A stretch of DNA of 14,207 nt from Pyrodictium sp. (GTDB lineage: Archaea; Thermoproteota; Thermoprotei_A; Sulfolobales; Pyrodictiaceae): positions 1 through 14,207 of the forward strand of contig DQUB01000166.1 in NCBI GenBank assembly GCA_015662475.1. Direction: 5' to 3'. The notes below the pieces were generated by a model. The model saw nothing but the letters and a program-made list of their open reading frames with translations, made no database searches and was not told the origin of the DNA. Both the position numbers and the translations under genes were made by a program. Positions 6,295 to 13,038 of the stretch are shown here, one piece after another (positions within the stretch are counted from its first letter, which is position 1; each line of letters begins with the position of its first letter).

Positions 6295-7287
6295 ATGAAA
6301 GGTAAACTTGTTTTCGCTATTTTAGTGTTAGCTGCTCTAGCAGCTATTGGCATTTGGCTTGTATGGAGCGGCCAGAATGTTTCTAGTGTGAAGCCTGTTA
6401 TTCGTGCTGGTACGCTGCTTGGAGGAATTTCAACACTAGATGTTATGGAGGTTGAAAGGCTTGGAGAAGAGTATGGGTTTACCTTGAAAGTTTACAGGTT
6501 CCATAAGACGCCAGAGATTCTCGCTGCTCTAGAGCGTGGCGATATAGATGTTGCTGTTATCCCTGCCGAAATGGCTGCAAAGCTTCTAGAGAAGGGGGTT
6601 AGGCTGAAGATCATCGCTGCTGACATGTACCAAAACCAAGCAGTTTTGTCGATGGACCCCACGGTTAGAAGTGTGGAGGATCTAGTTGGTAGACGTGTAG
6701 GTGCAGTTGTAGCCTCTGGAACATATCGCATGTTTAAAGCGTATGTAAGGCTTGCCTACGGCATCGAGGTTAGCGAGACTGGTGGTTCTCGAAAAGCCAT
6801 ACATGTTGTGAACTTAGAGCCAGGTGGAATGATATCAGCTTTAGAGCGAGGAGATGTTGACGCTATTGTTGTTTGGGAGCCCATAGTCTCCAAAGCTCTT
6901 GCAAAAGGCGCGCACATCGTCGAAGACTTTACAAGTCTTTGGCGTAAAGTTGGCGGTAAAGGACTTCCAGTAATGCTGGTATATGCTGCTAGAGAGTCTT
7001 GGGTCGAGTTGAACCCTGATCTTGTGAAAAGGTTTGTCAAGGCTAGACTCGAGGCGGCCAAGATATGGGTTAGAGACAAGAACACTATTGTTAGCCTATT
7101 GGAGAAACTATACCACTTATCAGAGGAGGAGGCAGACATCCTCTACTCTAGAGTAAAGATTGTCGACAAGCTCTTAGACGAAACCATTATCAACTCGATA
7201 AAGAGTGTGTGGAAGCTAGCTTGGATGGGAGGATACCTATCCAAAGATCCTGCCAGTATACCCGACACAGTCTTCCACACAGGCTAA
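6295..7287 (+). CDS. ABC transporter substrate-binding protein, SsuA/TauA/NMT1-like
   Basis: Extracytoplasmic receptor for a small, probably anionic or heterocyclic, ligand; works with the ATPase and permease on the opposite strand at 7284-8686. Residues 4-23 are a single hydrophobic anchor with no lipobox Cys. The mature domain begins around residue 35 with IRAGTLLGG, followed by the family's repeated pattern ILAALERGDIDVAVIP (75-90) and later MISALERGDVDAIVVWEPI, the latter a hallmark of NMT1/SsuA-type receptors. 330 aa, as expected. ATG 6295 has GGTGA 4 nt upstream (6286-6290). The gene ends within a 4-base overlap of the ATPase gene's stop, tail to tail. Family members bind sulfonates, taurine, nitrate or thiamine pyrimidine precursors; nothing visible here picks among them. 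Confidence 0.9.
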   Translation: MKGKLVFAILVLAALAAIGIWLVWSGQNVSSVKPVIRAGTLLGGISTLDVMEVERLGEEYGFTLKVYRFHKTPEILAALERGDIDVAVIPAEMAAKLLEKGVRLKIIAADMYQNQAVLSMDPTVRSVEDLVGRRVGAVVASGTYRMFKAYVRLAYGIEVSETGGSRKAIHVVNLEPGGMISALERGDVDAIVVWEPIVSKALAKGAHIVEDFTSLWRKVGGKGLPVMLVYAARESWVELNPDLVKRFVKARLEAAKIWVRDKNTIVSLLEKLYHLSEEEADILYSRVKIVDKLLDETIINSIKSVWKLAWMGGYLSKDPASIPDTVFHTG

Positions 7288-7964
7288 ACTTCAACAAGCC
7301 TCTTTTTCAGCTTATACACAACATCATCTCCACTGTTTTCTACACACTCTACTATTCGGAGAGGCCTTCTACTCGTCACACACACCCTGTCTGCAATCTC
7401 GACCATCTCTGCAATTTGGTGGCTAACAACTATCATGGATACTTGCTCTCTTTTAAGCTCTTTCAACATGTCTTGTAGACTCAATATGCTCGTCACATCC
7501 AAGCCTGTATAAGGCTCGTCTAAGAGTAGCAGTCTAGCACCTGTCACCAACGCTCTAGCAATAGCGGCTTTGCGAGCTGTACCACCACTAACTTCGTGAG
7601 GGTAGTAGTCCAGGTACTCTCTAATCCCAAGCCTTTCCGCAACCTTCAACACCCTATCCCTTCTCTCCTCTTCGCCAACACCAGCCACCTTTAATGGCAA
7701 CTCTATGTTCTTGTATATTGTCAGCCAGGGGAGGAGAAGATTTCCCTGGGATACATAACCAACACCAACTCTTCTAACAACATGTCCAGAGTCTGGCTCG
7801 ATAAGGCCAGCAAGTATCCGTAATAGGGTTGTTTTTCCAGCAGCATTGGGGCCTATAAGGCCTAGAACTTCTCCCTCACACACTCTAAGACTTACACGGT
7901 CTATGACTAGAGTATCGCCTATCCTTTTAACGATATTGTGGGCTTCTAGAACTACCCTACCCAT
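7284..7964 (-). CDS. ABC transporter ATP-binding protein, SsuB/TauB/NrtD-like
   Basis: Powers the importer formed with the permease upstream (7952-8686) and the receptor at 6295. At 226 aa it is a single nucleotide-binding domain with Walker A GPNAAGKTT (38-46), Q-loop Gln73, signature VSGGT (125-129), Walker B LLLLDEP (145-151) with catalytic Glu150, D-loop GLD, and switch His182. All catalytic residues are present. The signature is slightly off: Val for Leu and Thr-Ala-Arg-Lys where Gln-Arg/Lys usually follows. The last gene of a minus-strand operon, it starts 13 bases inside the permease gene (ATG at 7964). Its stop overlaps that of the + strand receptor gene. Confidence 0.92.
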   Translation of the reverse strand: MGRVVLEAHNIVKRIGDTLVIDRVSLRVCEGEVLGLIGPNAAGKTTLLRILAGLIEPDSGHVVRRVGVGYVSQGNLLLPWLTIYKNIELPLKVAGVGEEERRDRVLKVAERLGIREYLDYYPHEVSGGTARKAAIARALVTGARLLLLDEPYTGLDVTSILSLQDMLKELKREQVSMIVVSHQIAEMVEIADRVCVTSRRPLRIVECVENSGDDVVYKLKKRLVEV

Positions 7965-8686
7965 CTCATCGCCAGCCTCTCTAGTTGGTAGAACAATACT
8001 CTATCTACAAAAAGCATCAACATTATCAGTAGTAGAGCCCACGTGTAGAAATCGACTAGATCTCCAATACTATAGGAGAGCATAAGCATATACCCAACAC
8101 CGCCACTAGCCCCAAAAGCTTCAGCAACAACACTCACTCTCAACGCTACCCCGAAAGCGCTACGAGCAGCTGAGATGTATGCTGGTAGACTACCTGGCAC
8201 CAAGATGTAGACTAGCTCTTGTAGCTTGTTTAGCTTGAGCATCTTGGAGAGCTCCCAGTATCTCTTCCTCAACCTTTCAACGCTGGTTAGAAGTGAGCTT
8301 AAGAGTATTGGGTAAGATGCGGCGAAAGCTACTAGGATTGCTGGCAGCCTACTTGCAACCCCAAAAATAGCTAAGCCTAGCAGAGCCCAGATGAGAATGC
8401 TCACGCTCTGCACTAGTACGTTTAGGGATGCGAAGAAGCTCCACAGTATAGGGTGTGTGATTCCAATGAATATGCTAGTGTAAGCCGCTATACTAGCTAG
8501 TACGAACCCTGCAAACGTGTTTGAAAGGGTGATGGTCATTGCATGTACTATTGTTGTCAAATCCATGTTTAGTAGGTGGTAGAACACTGTTTCAGGACAC
8601 ACTATAGCGTAGCTTGCAAATTGGCAAGCAAGCTTCCATATAGCCACCATACTAATTGCTACCAAGAACCAGCCAGCGAGGCTCAA
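7952..8686 (-). CDS. ABC transporter permease, SsuC/TauC-like (BPD_transp_1)
   Basis: Membrane subunit of the second importer, 244 aa, about six helices. The cytoplasmic coupling (EAA) loop lies around residues 145-168 (ELSKMLKLNKLQELVYILVP), a degenerate but recognisable form. The C-terminal AEAFGASGGVGYML segment (189-202) is a mark of the SsuC/NrtB group. The TTG start overlaps the aminotransferase stop in a TTGA arrangement (8683-8686); GAGG lies about 13 nt upstream of it, so initiation probably relies on translational coupling. Family assignment is firm; substrate is not deducible. Confidence 0.9.
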   Translation of the reverse strand: MSLAGWFLVAISMVAIWKLACQFASYAIVCPETVFYHLLNMDLTTIVHAMTITLSNTFAGFVLASIAAYTSIFIGITHPILWSFFASLNVLVQSVSILIWALLGLAIFGVASRLPAILVAFAASYPILLSSLLTSVERLRKRYWELSKMLKLNKLQELVYILVPGSLPAYISAARSAFGVALRVSVVAEAFGASGGVGYMLMLSYSIGDLVDFYTWALLLIMLMLFVDRVLFYQLERLAMRWVG

Positions 8687-9741
8687 GGCTTTGCTATAGC
8701 CTCTCTCAACACCTCTAACACTAGCTCGTTGGCTCTACGAAGTCCAATGCTGATCCTCACATATGAGCCTGGTAGATCTCCAACCCTCTTAATCCTTATC
8801 CCTCTTTCTAATGCTAGCCCAACAACATCTACGCTCTCTGGAGTCTTCACTAGCAAGAAGTTGGTCTTTGACATATATGCTTTGAAACCATTAATCTTGT
8901 TTATCTCGTGGAAGAGTCTCTCCCTCTCCCTAACCACAAACCCTACAACATGTCTAACATAGCCTCTATCCTCTAGAGCCTTTATTGCAGCTGCTAGCGA
9001 TGGTCTCGATATGGTGAATGGGGGTAATACTTGAGCTACACGTTTCAAAGTCTCTTCCGCAGCTAAGAGATAGCCTACTCGGAGACCAGCAAGGCAGAAA
9101 GCCTTGCTTAGAGTGCGGAGGACGAGAAGGTTCGAATAGTCTTTGACAAGATCGGCAACTGTTACTCCAGCAAACTCGTAGTATGCCTCGTCTATGAGGA
9201 CCATAGCGTTCTCAGCTTCTACGAGAAGCTCTCTAACCTGTCCCGGAGTCAGCAAGAGGCTTCCAGTAGGGTTATGGGGGTTCTCTATAACGACTAGCTT
9301 AGCCTTCTTAGCCACTTCGAGAAGATGGTTAAAGTCTATAGTCCAGCGTAAACCCTCCTCCTGCAGAGACACTGGAACAATCTTTGCACCTCGAATTCCA
9401 GCATATAGTCTAGCCATAGCAAAGCCAGGCTTAGTCAAAACCACAGAGTCTCCTTTAGCTACAAATGCGTCAAATACAATGCGTAGACCTTCATCACCAC
9501 CACCGAAAACAGCTACACTGTCAACATCTACACCAGCATAGTCTGCAACAAGCAGTTTTAGCCTATCGAACAGCTCTCTACCAGGATAACGGTTTGCATA
9601 GCGACCAGCAGAATAGAGAGCTTCAACAACAGCTCTTGGTGGTGGAAAAGGACACTCATTAAGATCCAATAGAAACCTGCCACAGCGCTCAGGCGTAGCA
9701 TAACCTGGCAAGATTTCCTGTTCTCTACAAACACCGATCAT
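8683..9741 (-). CDS. PLP-dependent aminotransferase, histidinol-phosphate aminotransferase (HisC)-like
   Basis: Fold type I class I/II aminotransferase, 352 aa. Visible features: LNECPFPPP (27-35), resembling the LNENP start of HisC/CobD; ANRYPG (49-54); NPHNPTG (154-160); VLIDEAYYEF (181-190) with PLP-binding Asp184 and Tyr187; TLSKAFCLAGLRVGY (210-224) with Schiff-base Lys213; and Arg329 in YVRISIG for the substrate carboxylate or phosphate. ATG 9741 is preferred to the GTG 38 codons upstream (9855), because a TTTAAAAT TATA box at 9800-9807 lies inside that extension and the extension resembles no family member. First gene of an operon with the importer permease and ATPase, with overlapping stop and start. 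It could be the histidine-pathway enzyme, or a relative (CobD-like, aromatic or phosphono-amino acid) acting on the transported compound; the context favours the latter, weakly. Confidence 0.88.
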   Translation of the reverse strand: MIGVCREQEILPGYATPERCGRFLLDLNECPFPPPRAVVEALYSAGRYANRYPGRELFDRLKLLVADYAGVDVDSVAVFGGGDEGLRIVFDAFVAKGDSVVLTKPGFAMARLYAGIRGAKIVPVSLQEEGLRWTIDFNHLLEVAKKAKLVVIENPHNPTGSLLLTPGQVRELLVEAENAMVLIDEAYYEFAGVTVADLVKDYSNLLVLRTLSKAFCLAGLRVGYLLAAEETLKRVAQVLPPFTISRPSLAAAIKALEDRGYVRHVVGFVVRERERLFHEINKINGFKAYMSKTNFLLVKTPESVDVVGLALERGIRIKRVGDLPGSYVRISIGLRRANELVLEVLREAIAKP

Positions 9742-9799
9742 GCAAACCAGCCTAGGAGAAGGATAGTGGTTGTTACCCGCACCAAAAACCTTTGCAGAG

Positions 9800-9807
9800 A
9801 TTTTAAA
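9800..9807 (-). promoter_or_regulatory. TATA box of the aminotransferase-transporter operon
   Basis: TTTAAAAT on the minus strand. A start site about 26 nt downstream would fall near 9778, leaving a leader of some 37 nt before ATG 9741. The core TTTAAA is symmetric, so it could also fire on the + strand. Confidence 0.6.
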
Positions 9808-10090
9808 CATCAAATACACGTGAGAACTAATAATGCTCGTACCAGTCTCGACCAACTATTACGCCATAACAGCTGGTGTGGCTGGAAAGATGTGTACGAA
9901 ACTATGGCTAGATTAGAGTCGTCCAAGTAGATAGATGTCAAGCGTATGCAGTTCCACATAGTACTTTCGAAACGTTCTCGACAGCAATTAACATCACAGT
10001 AAATTGCAAGCGTTTTGAACCTATCGTCTCGATTGTGTGTTGAAAGCTAATCTAGCTGTGGGAAAGTGGTGTTGTGTGTGGATCTGCACT

Positions 10091-10102
10091 CAATATTTTT
10101 AA
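10091..10102 (+). promoter_or_regulatory. Putative TATA box for the 10139 gene
   Basis: AATATTTTTAAC lies about 37-48 nt before GTG 10139. Initiation 24-28 nt downstream would leave a leader of about 10-15 nt, consistent with the lack of an evident ribosome site. Confidence 0.5.
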
Positions 10103-10138
10103 CTAGAAAACTGCTTGCTGCGTTGAGCTACTCTTATC

Positions 10139-10726
10139 GTGGGGTTTGAGGGTTTGCCTAGTGTTGATGTTGTGCTTTCACTGACACAATGGCTTCTCTC
10201 GTCGGTGGAGGGTGAAGGTGGTTGGGCTATAATCTACTGTCCTGTTGAGAAGCTTGGAGGTAGACTTGCTTCTAAAGCTGTTAACGTTGTTAGATGGCTT
10301 AGACAGATGGCTACAAGCTTTATAGCTGAGTTGGATGTAGAGTGGGTTGAAGACGAGGATGTAGAGGAGTTTGAGTGTAAAGTGCTGGTTTTCCGAGGCA
10401 ATAGGAGCAAGTTTTCAGAGATACTCTATAGGCTTTGGACGAGCCTACACCTGCTAGTAGCACATCCACTCGAAGGCGAACGTGTGCCAGACGAGCTAAC
10501 CCTATACGAGACCGTGGAAACATATCTTAGAGTAGCTAGACGGACCATAGTAGAGGCTCTAGAGAAAGGCCCTCTCTTCAAAGACGTAGACACGCTCATG
10601 CATAGCGCTTCCAATATTGGAGCGGCGCTAGGCCTTGTCGACCACAAAGTTGAGGAAGCACTCCTAATCCCACACCTGCAAGCCCTTTTCATAGAAAGTC
10701 TTGTACGTGGACGAGCAATCACATAG
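10139..10726 (+). CDS. Hypothetical protein, 195 aa, unrecognised
   Basis: I do not recognise this protein. It appears soluble and mostly helical, moderately acidic, with no transmembrane segment or signal peptide. The N-terminal half has alternating strands and helices (GGWAIIYCPVEKLGGRL near 27-43; FECKVLVFRG near 78-87), and the C-terminal half is helical with an acidic, Leu-rich run. One Cys at about 34 and one at about 80. GTG 10139 is the first start in the frame and sits just after a TATA-like box. The following DUF1464 gene starts 122 bp downstream with its own candidate promoter, so they may not be one operon. Codon use is like that of its neighbours, which supports a real gene. Confidence 0.8.
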   Translation: MGFEGLPSVDVVLSLTQWLLSSVEGEGGWAIIYCPVEKLGGRLASKAVNVVRWLRQMATSFIAELDVEWVEDEDVEEFECKVLVFRGNRSKFSEILYRLWTSLHLLVAHPLEGERVPDELTLYETVETYLRVARRTIVEALEKGPLFKDVDTLMHSASNIGAALGLVDHKVEEALLIPHLQALFIESLVRGRAIT

Positions 10727-10790
10727 AATGTTTTTGCTGGTGGATAGCTTCTCGCCAAGGTTTCATGCAACTACCGCTAATAGGCAACTC

Positions 10791-10799
10791 ACGTTTTTA
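10791..10799 (+). promoter_or_regulatory. Putative TATA box for the DUF1464 gene
   Basis: A CGTTTTTAG stretch about 50-58 nt before TTG 10849. A second T-rich patch, CCTTTTACTC, is at 10808-10817. Either could drive the gene; neither is a strong match to consensus. Confidence 0.35.
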
Positions 10800-10848
10800 G
10801 GGTTGACCCCTTTTACTCTAACCCACCCCACTGTCTCGGGGATGTTGC

Positions 10849-12009
10849 TTGCTAAGAGTTTTAGGCATTGATCCTGGTACTAAGAGTTTTGACCTAGTTG
10901 TCGTTGAGGGTGAACGTGTTGTTTGGGAGTATAGCATTGATACAAGCGTTGTCGCACGTAATCCTGAAGCTCTTGTAGAGGCTATTCGCGAAGCTGGTAG
11001 TGTGGATTTGATAGCTGGTCCTTCAGGTTATGGTGTTCCTGTAACGTTTAACGACGAGGTTGTTGATCCTCTTCGTTTTGCTGTTGAGGTTCTGCTTCTC
11101 TCTAGATGGGAGGTGCTTAGAGAGCTTGTTGAGAGAGGTGATATGGGCGCTCTAGTATACTATAGTCTTGCTAGAGCTGTTGAGTGGCTTTGGAAGAATA
11201 GGCTACCTACAGTCTACATTCCAGGTGTTATTCACCTGCCAACAGTTCCACGCTATCGCAAGGTGAACAGAATCGATATGGGTACAGCTGATAAAATGGC
11301 TGTTGCTGTGTTAGCAACATACATGTATAGGGAGCTTTTTGGAGGAGACTATAGCGGTGCAACCTTTATCCTTGTCGAAGCTGGCTATGGCTACAACGCC
11401 GTGATAGGGGTCAAAAATGGAGTCGTTGTAGACGGGCTTGGAGGTACACTAGCCTCCATGGGGCTACTCACAATAGGTCCTATAGACGCTGAAATAGCAG
11501 CACTTGGAGGTCATTGGGGTCGAAGCGACGTGTTTCACGGTGGAGTATTTGAAGCTTGTAAAACCCTTGATCCAGACAAAGCCTACAACATGTATAGGGA
11601 AGGTGTAGAGCCTTGTGCTTCCGCCTATCGTGCAATGATAGAGGGGTTAGCGAGAACAGTTGCTGGTATGGCTGCTACAAGCCTACGTGGGGTAAAACAC
11701 GTGCTTGTATCTGGCAGGATAGCTGAGACTGTAAAGAGAGAGTTAGAACAGCTTCTACCAGACCTAGAATTCCACCTTCTACCAGTTCTCGAGGGAGCCA
11801 AGAAGTCAAAACATGCTGCACAAGGCTACGCCGTAGTGGGAAGTGGGCTGGGAAAAGGCCCGTTTAGAAGACTTGTTGAGAGGATGAAGATCAGAGATGC
11901 TTGTGGCACAGCACTAGACTATGTGCTACATCCCAGACTAGAGGAGGCTAAACAAAGGCTAATCAAAGCCTATGTCGAAAGCGTCAAAAACCCAAAACTA
12001 TGCAGATAA
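10849..12009 (+). CDS. DUF1464 family protein, predicted ASKHA-fold (butyrate kinase-like) kinase
   Basis: 386 aa, matching the archaeal DUF1464 family, annotated elsewhere as predicted butyrate kinase from its fold; no activity is established that I know of. ASKHA-type elements in order: phosphate-1 loop GIDPGTKSFDLVVVEG (6-21); the motif GPSGYGVPV (57-65); central RIDMGTADKMAVAVLA (141-156); phosphate-2 loop VEAGYGYNAVIGVKNG (176-191) followed by a Gly-rich GLGGT (196-200); and an adenosine-type motif HVLVSGRIAE (284-293). A basic C-terminal tail of about 50 residues follows. The TTG start at 10849 places the phosphate loop at the very N-terminus as expected, with GGGGATG 4 nt upstream. No acyl-phosphate partner enzyme (such as a phosphotransacylase) lies in the window, so butyrate as substrate is unsupported here. 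Confidence 0.88.
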   Translation: MLRVLGIDPGTKSFDLVVVEGERVVWEYSIDTSVVARNPEALVEAIREAGSVDLIAGPSGYGVPVTFNDEVVDPLRFAVEVLLLSRWEVLRELVERGDMGALVYYSLARAVEWLWKNRLPTVYIPGVIHLPTVPRYRKVNRIDMGTADKMAVAVLATYMYRELFGGDYSGATFILVEAGYGYNAVIGVKNGVVVDGLGGTLASMGLLTIGPIDAEIAALGGHWGRSDVFHGGVFEACKTLDPDKAYNMYREGVEPCASAYRAMIEGLARTVAGMAATSLRGVKHVLVSGRIAETVKRELEQLLPDLEFHLLPVLEGAKKSKHAAQGYAVVGSGLGKGPFRRLVERMKIRDACGTALDYVLHPRLEEAKQRLIKAYVESVKNPKLCR

Positions 12010-12138
12010 GACTACTGCAAAACAACTTCAAGCGCAAACGAGTATCAGGCCAAGGCCTAGGAAACAATAACTGTTGAAGAGGATGGTAGAGCTAAAACGA
12101 TGCCCCTAACAGGCATGGAAAAGAATGCCTAGAAACAG

Positions 12139-12486
12139 CTATACCTCTCTAACAGCAAGTCTAGCCTCTACATCCTCTACAATACAGACGTTATCCACTC
12201 TCTTCTCCTTGATCCGAAGAACTAGACAAATATCATTAGCCTCCTGCGGACACACTATAAAACCCTCAACAAAACCACGCAACAACCTCTCGAAAAGCTC
12301 TGTGTAGAAAAGCCCATAGCGCTTACAAAATTCCTCAACAATCTTTTTAGCTTCATCAAGCACAACGCTACAATCGCTACCTCTCAACCTACCAACTTTC
12401 TCAACAATAGACGAAGCTAAACTGTCAAGTACGCTCTCCACACTCACACCCAAAACATAGTAGAGCTGGAGAAGCGCGCTACACAC
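12139..12486 (-). CDS. Small hypothetical protein, 115 aa
   Basis: Not recognised. A soluble, mostly helical protein: residues 1-65 are predicted helices with an amphipathic LDSLASSIVEKVGRL, residues 62-80 continue as ELFERLLRGFVEGF, then short strands (NDICLVLRIKEKRV, NVCIVEDVEA). It holds five Cys (2, 39, 54, 79, 87) and another near 101, high for a hyperthermophile cytoplasmic protein of this size. GTG 12486 is the first start; a TTTTTAAAG TATA box (12524-12532) lies about 40 nt upstream, and an inverted repeat spans the leader up to the start codon. It faces the DUF1464 gene tail to tail with 129 bp between them. Confidence 0.72.
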   Translation of the reverse strand: MCSALLQLYYVLGVSVESVLDSLASSIVEKVGRLRGSDCSVVLDEAKKIVEEFCKRYGLFYTELFERLLRGFVEGFIVCPQEANDICLVLRIKEKRVDNVCIVEDVEARLAVREV

Positions 12487-12508
12487 CTATACAAACTTTT
12501 ACATAGGT
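12485..12508. repeat. Inverted repeat over the start of the 12486 gene, candidate operator
   Basis: ACCTAT (12485-12490), 12-bp spacer, ATAGGT (12503-12508). It lies between the TATA box and the GTG start on the minus strand and covers the expected transcription start (about 12501), a position suited to repression. Confidence 0.5.
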
Positions 12509-12523
12509 AAAACTTCCTACATA

Positions 12524-12532
12524 CTTTAAAAA
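12524..12532 (-). promoter_or_regulatory. TATA box of the 115-aa protein gene
   Basis: TTTTTAAAG on the minus strand, 38-46 nt before GTG 12486, so a start about 26 nt downstream gives a leader of about 15 nt. TTTTATAAG at 12544-12552 (minus strand) is an alternative, and its reverse reads CTTATAAAA on +. Confidence 0.5.
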
Positions 12533-12623
12533 CCATTACACTGCTTATAAAACGACTTAGAAATAGCGCACATTAGCGTTGAACACTGCAAAAGCTGTTT
12601 AAGAAGAGTATTGCTGCTTGTAA

Positions 12624-12812
12624 GAAACCTGCAAACCTCTTGCTAGAGAGACGGCTGTAGAGCTCATAACCACAAATACCGTTTCAGAGGTGTTAGAGAT
12701 ACTACCACGAAACGTCTTAGGAGAAGAAGAGGTTTGGAGTGGAACTTCTAGGCTTGAAAACGTGTTAAAAGTAAGACTACTATTTTACATTTCGCTTCTT
12801 CCTACAAGCTGA
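12624..12812 (+). pseudogene. Possible decayed coding fragment, 62 codons
   Basis: The open frame reads with protein-like character (RETAVELITTNTVSEVLEIL, then EEEVWSGTSRLENVLKV) but has no start codon until a GTG at 12690, which would leave only 40 residues, and a TAA lies directly upstream at 12621. This looks like the tail of a gene that lost its 5' end, but a chance open frame cannot be excluded. I cannot name a parent family. Confidence 0.25.
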
Positions 12813-12868
12813 CATTGTCCTGGCTTTACTAGGCTGATATCATGGGAGTTCTTGCATTTTGTTTTGAC

Positions 12869-12880
12869 GCTCGTACGAGC
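12869..12880. repeat. Perfect 12-bp palindrome
   Basis: GCTCGTACGAGC is fully self-complementary and lies in non-coding DNA, 159 bp past the stop of the surface-protein gene. It may be a factor-binding site or a chance palindrome. Confidence 0.5.
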
Positions 12881-13038
12881 AACTATTTTACCTACATTTG
12901 CAGGTTGTATACTGCAAGCATTTTTCTCAAAAACATTGGCGTTGTAGTAGGTTGACAGAGTTTTCCTCGTGAGATCCATCGTATTGGTGAGAATTTTCGG
13001 GGGATTGGGAGAGTGTTGGTTGGTGTGCTAGGTTGCAT

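Larger units (their letters stand above)
9742..10138. other. Intergenic region between divergent genes
   Basis: 397 bp between the aminotransferase start and the 10139 start. It holds the TATA box at 9800-9807 for the minus operon, an AATATTTTTAAC box near 10091-10102 for the + gene, and a 27-codon + strand ORF (9833-9916) that would be leaderless from the 9800 box. I see no RNA gene, long repeat or other ORF in 9917-10090. Confidence 0.6.
12487..13038. other. Gene-poor intergenic region, 552 bp
   Basis: No convincing gene. It holds the promoter elements of the 12486 gene, a possible + strand TATA box at 12544-12552 with nothing obvious to serve, a + strand open frame at 12624-12812 that may be a decayed coding fragment, a perfect 12-bp palindrome at 12869-12880, and an inverted repeat TTGCAG-N8-CTGCAA at 12898-12917. 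A minus-strand 64-codon frame at 12785-12979 does not look like protein. Confidence 0.6.

Noticed and set aside
9742..9855. 38-codon N-terminal extension of the aminotransferase
   Set aside because: A TATA box lies within it and its sequence resembles no aminotransferase N-terminus; ATG 9741 is a better start.
12100..12129. ATGCC/GGCAT/ATGCC alternating inverted repeats between convergent genes
   Set aside because: 5-bp arms are short. On the minus strand it could be a hairpin behind the 12139 stop, but there is too little to call a terminator.
12785..12979. Minus-strand 64-codon ORF
   Set aside because: Its composition is unlike the neighbouring proteins, it has no ribosome site or promoter that I can see, and it spans the palindromes in non-coding DNA.
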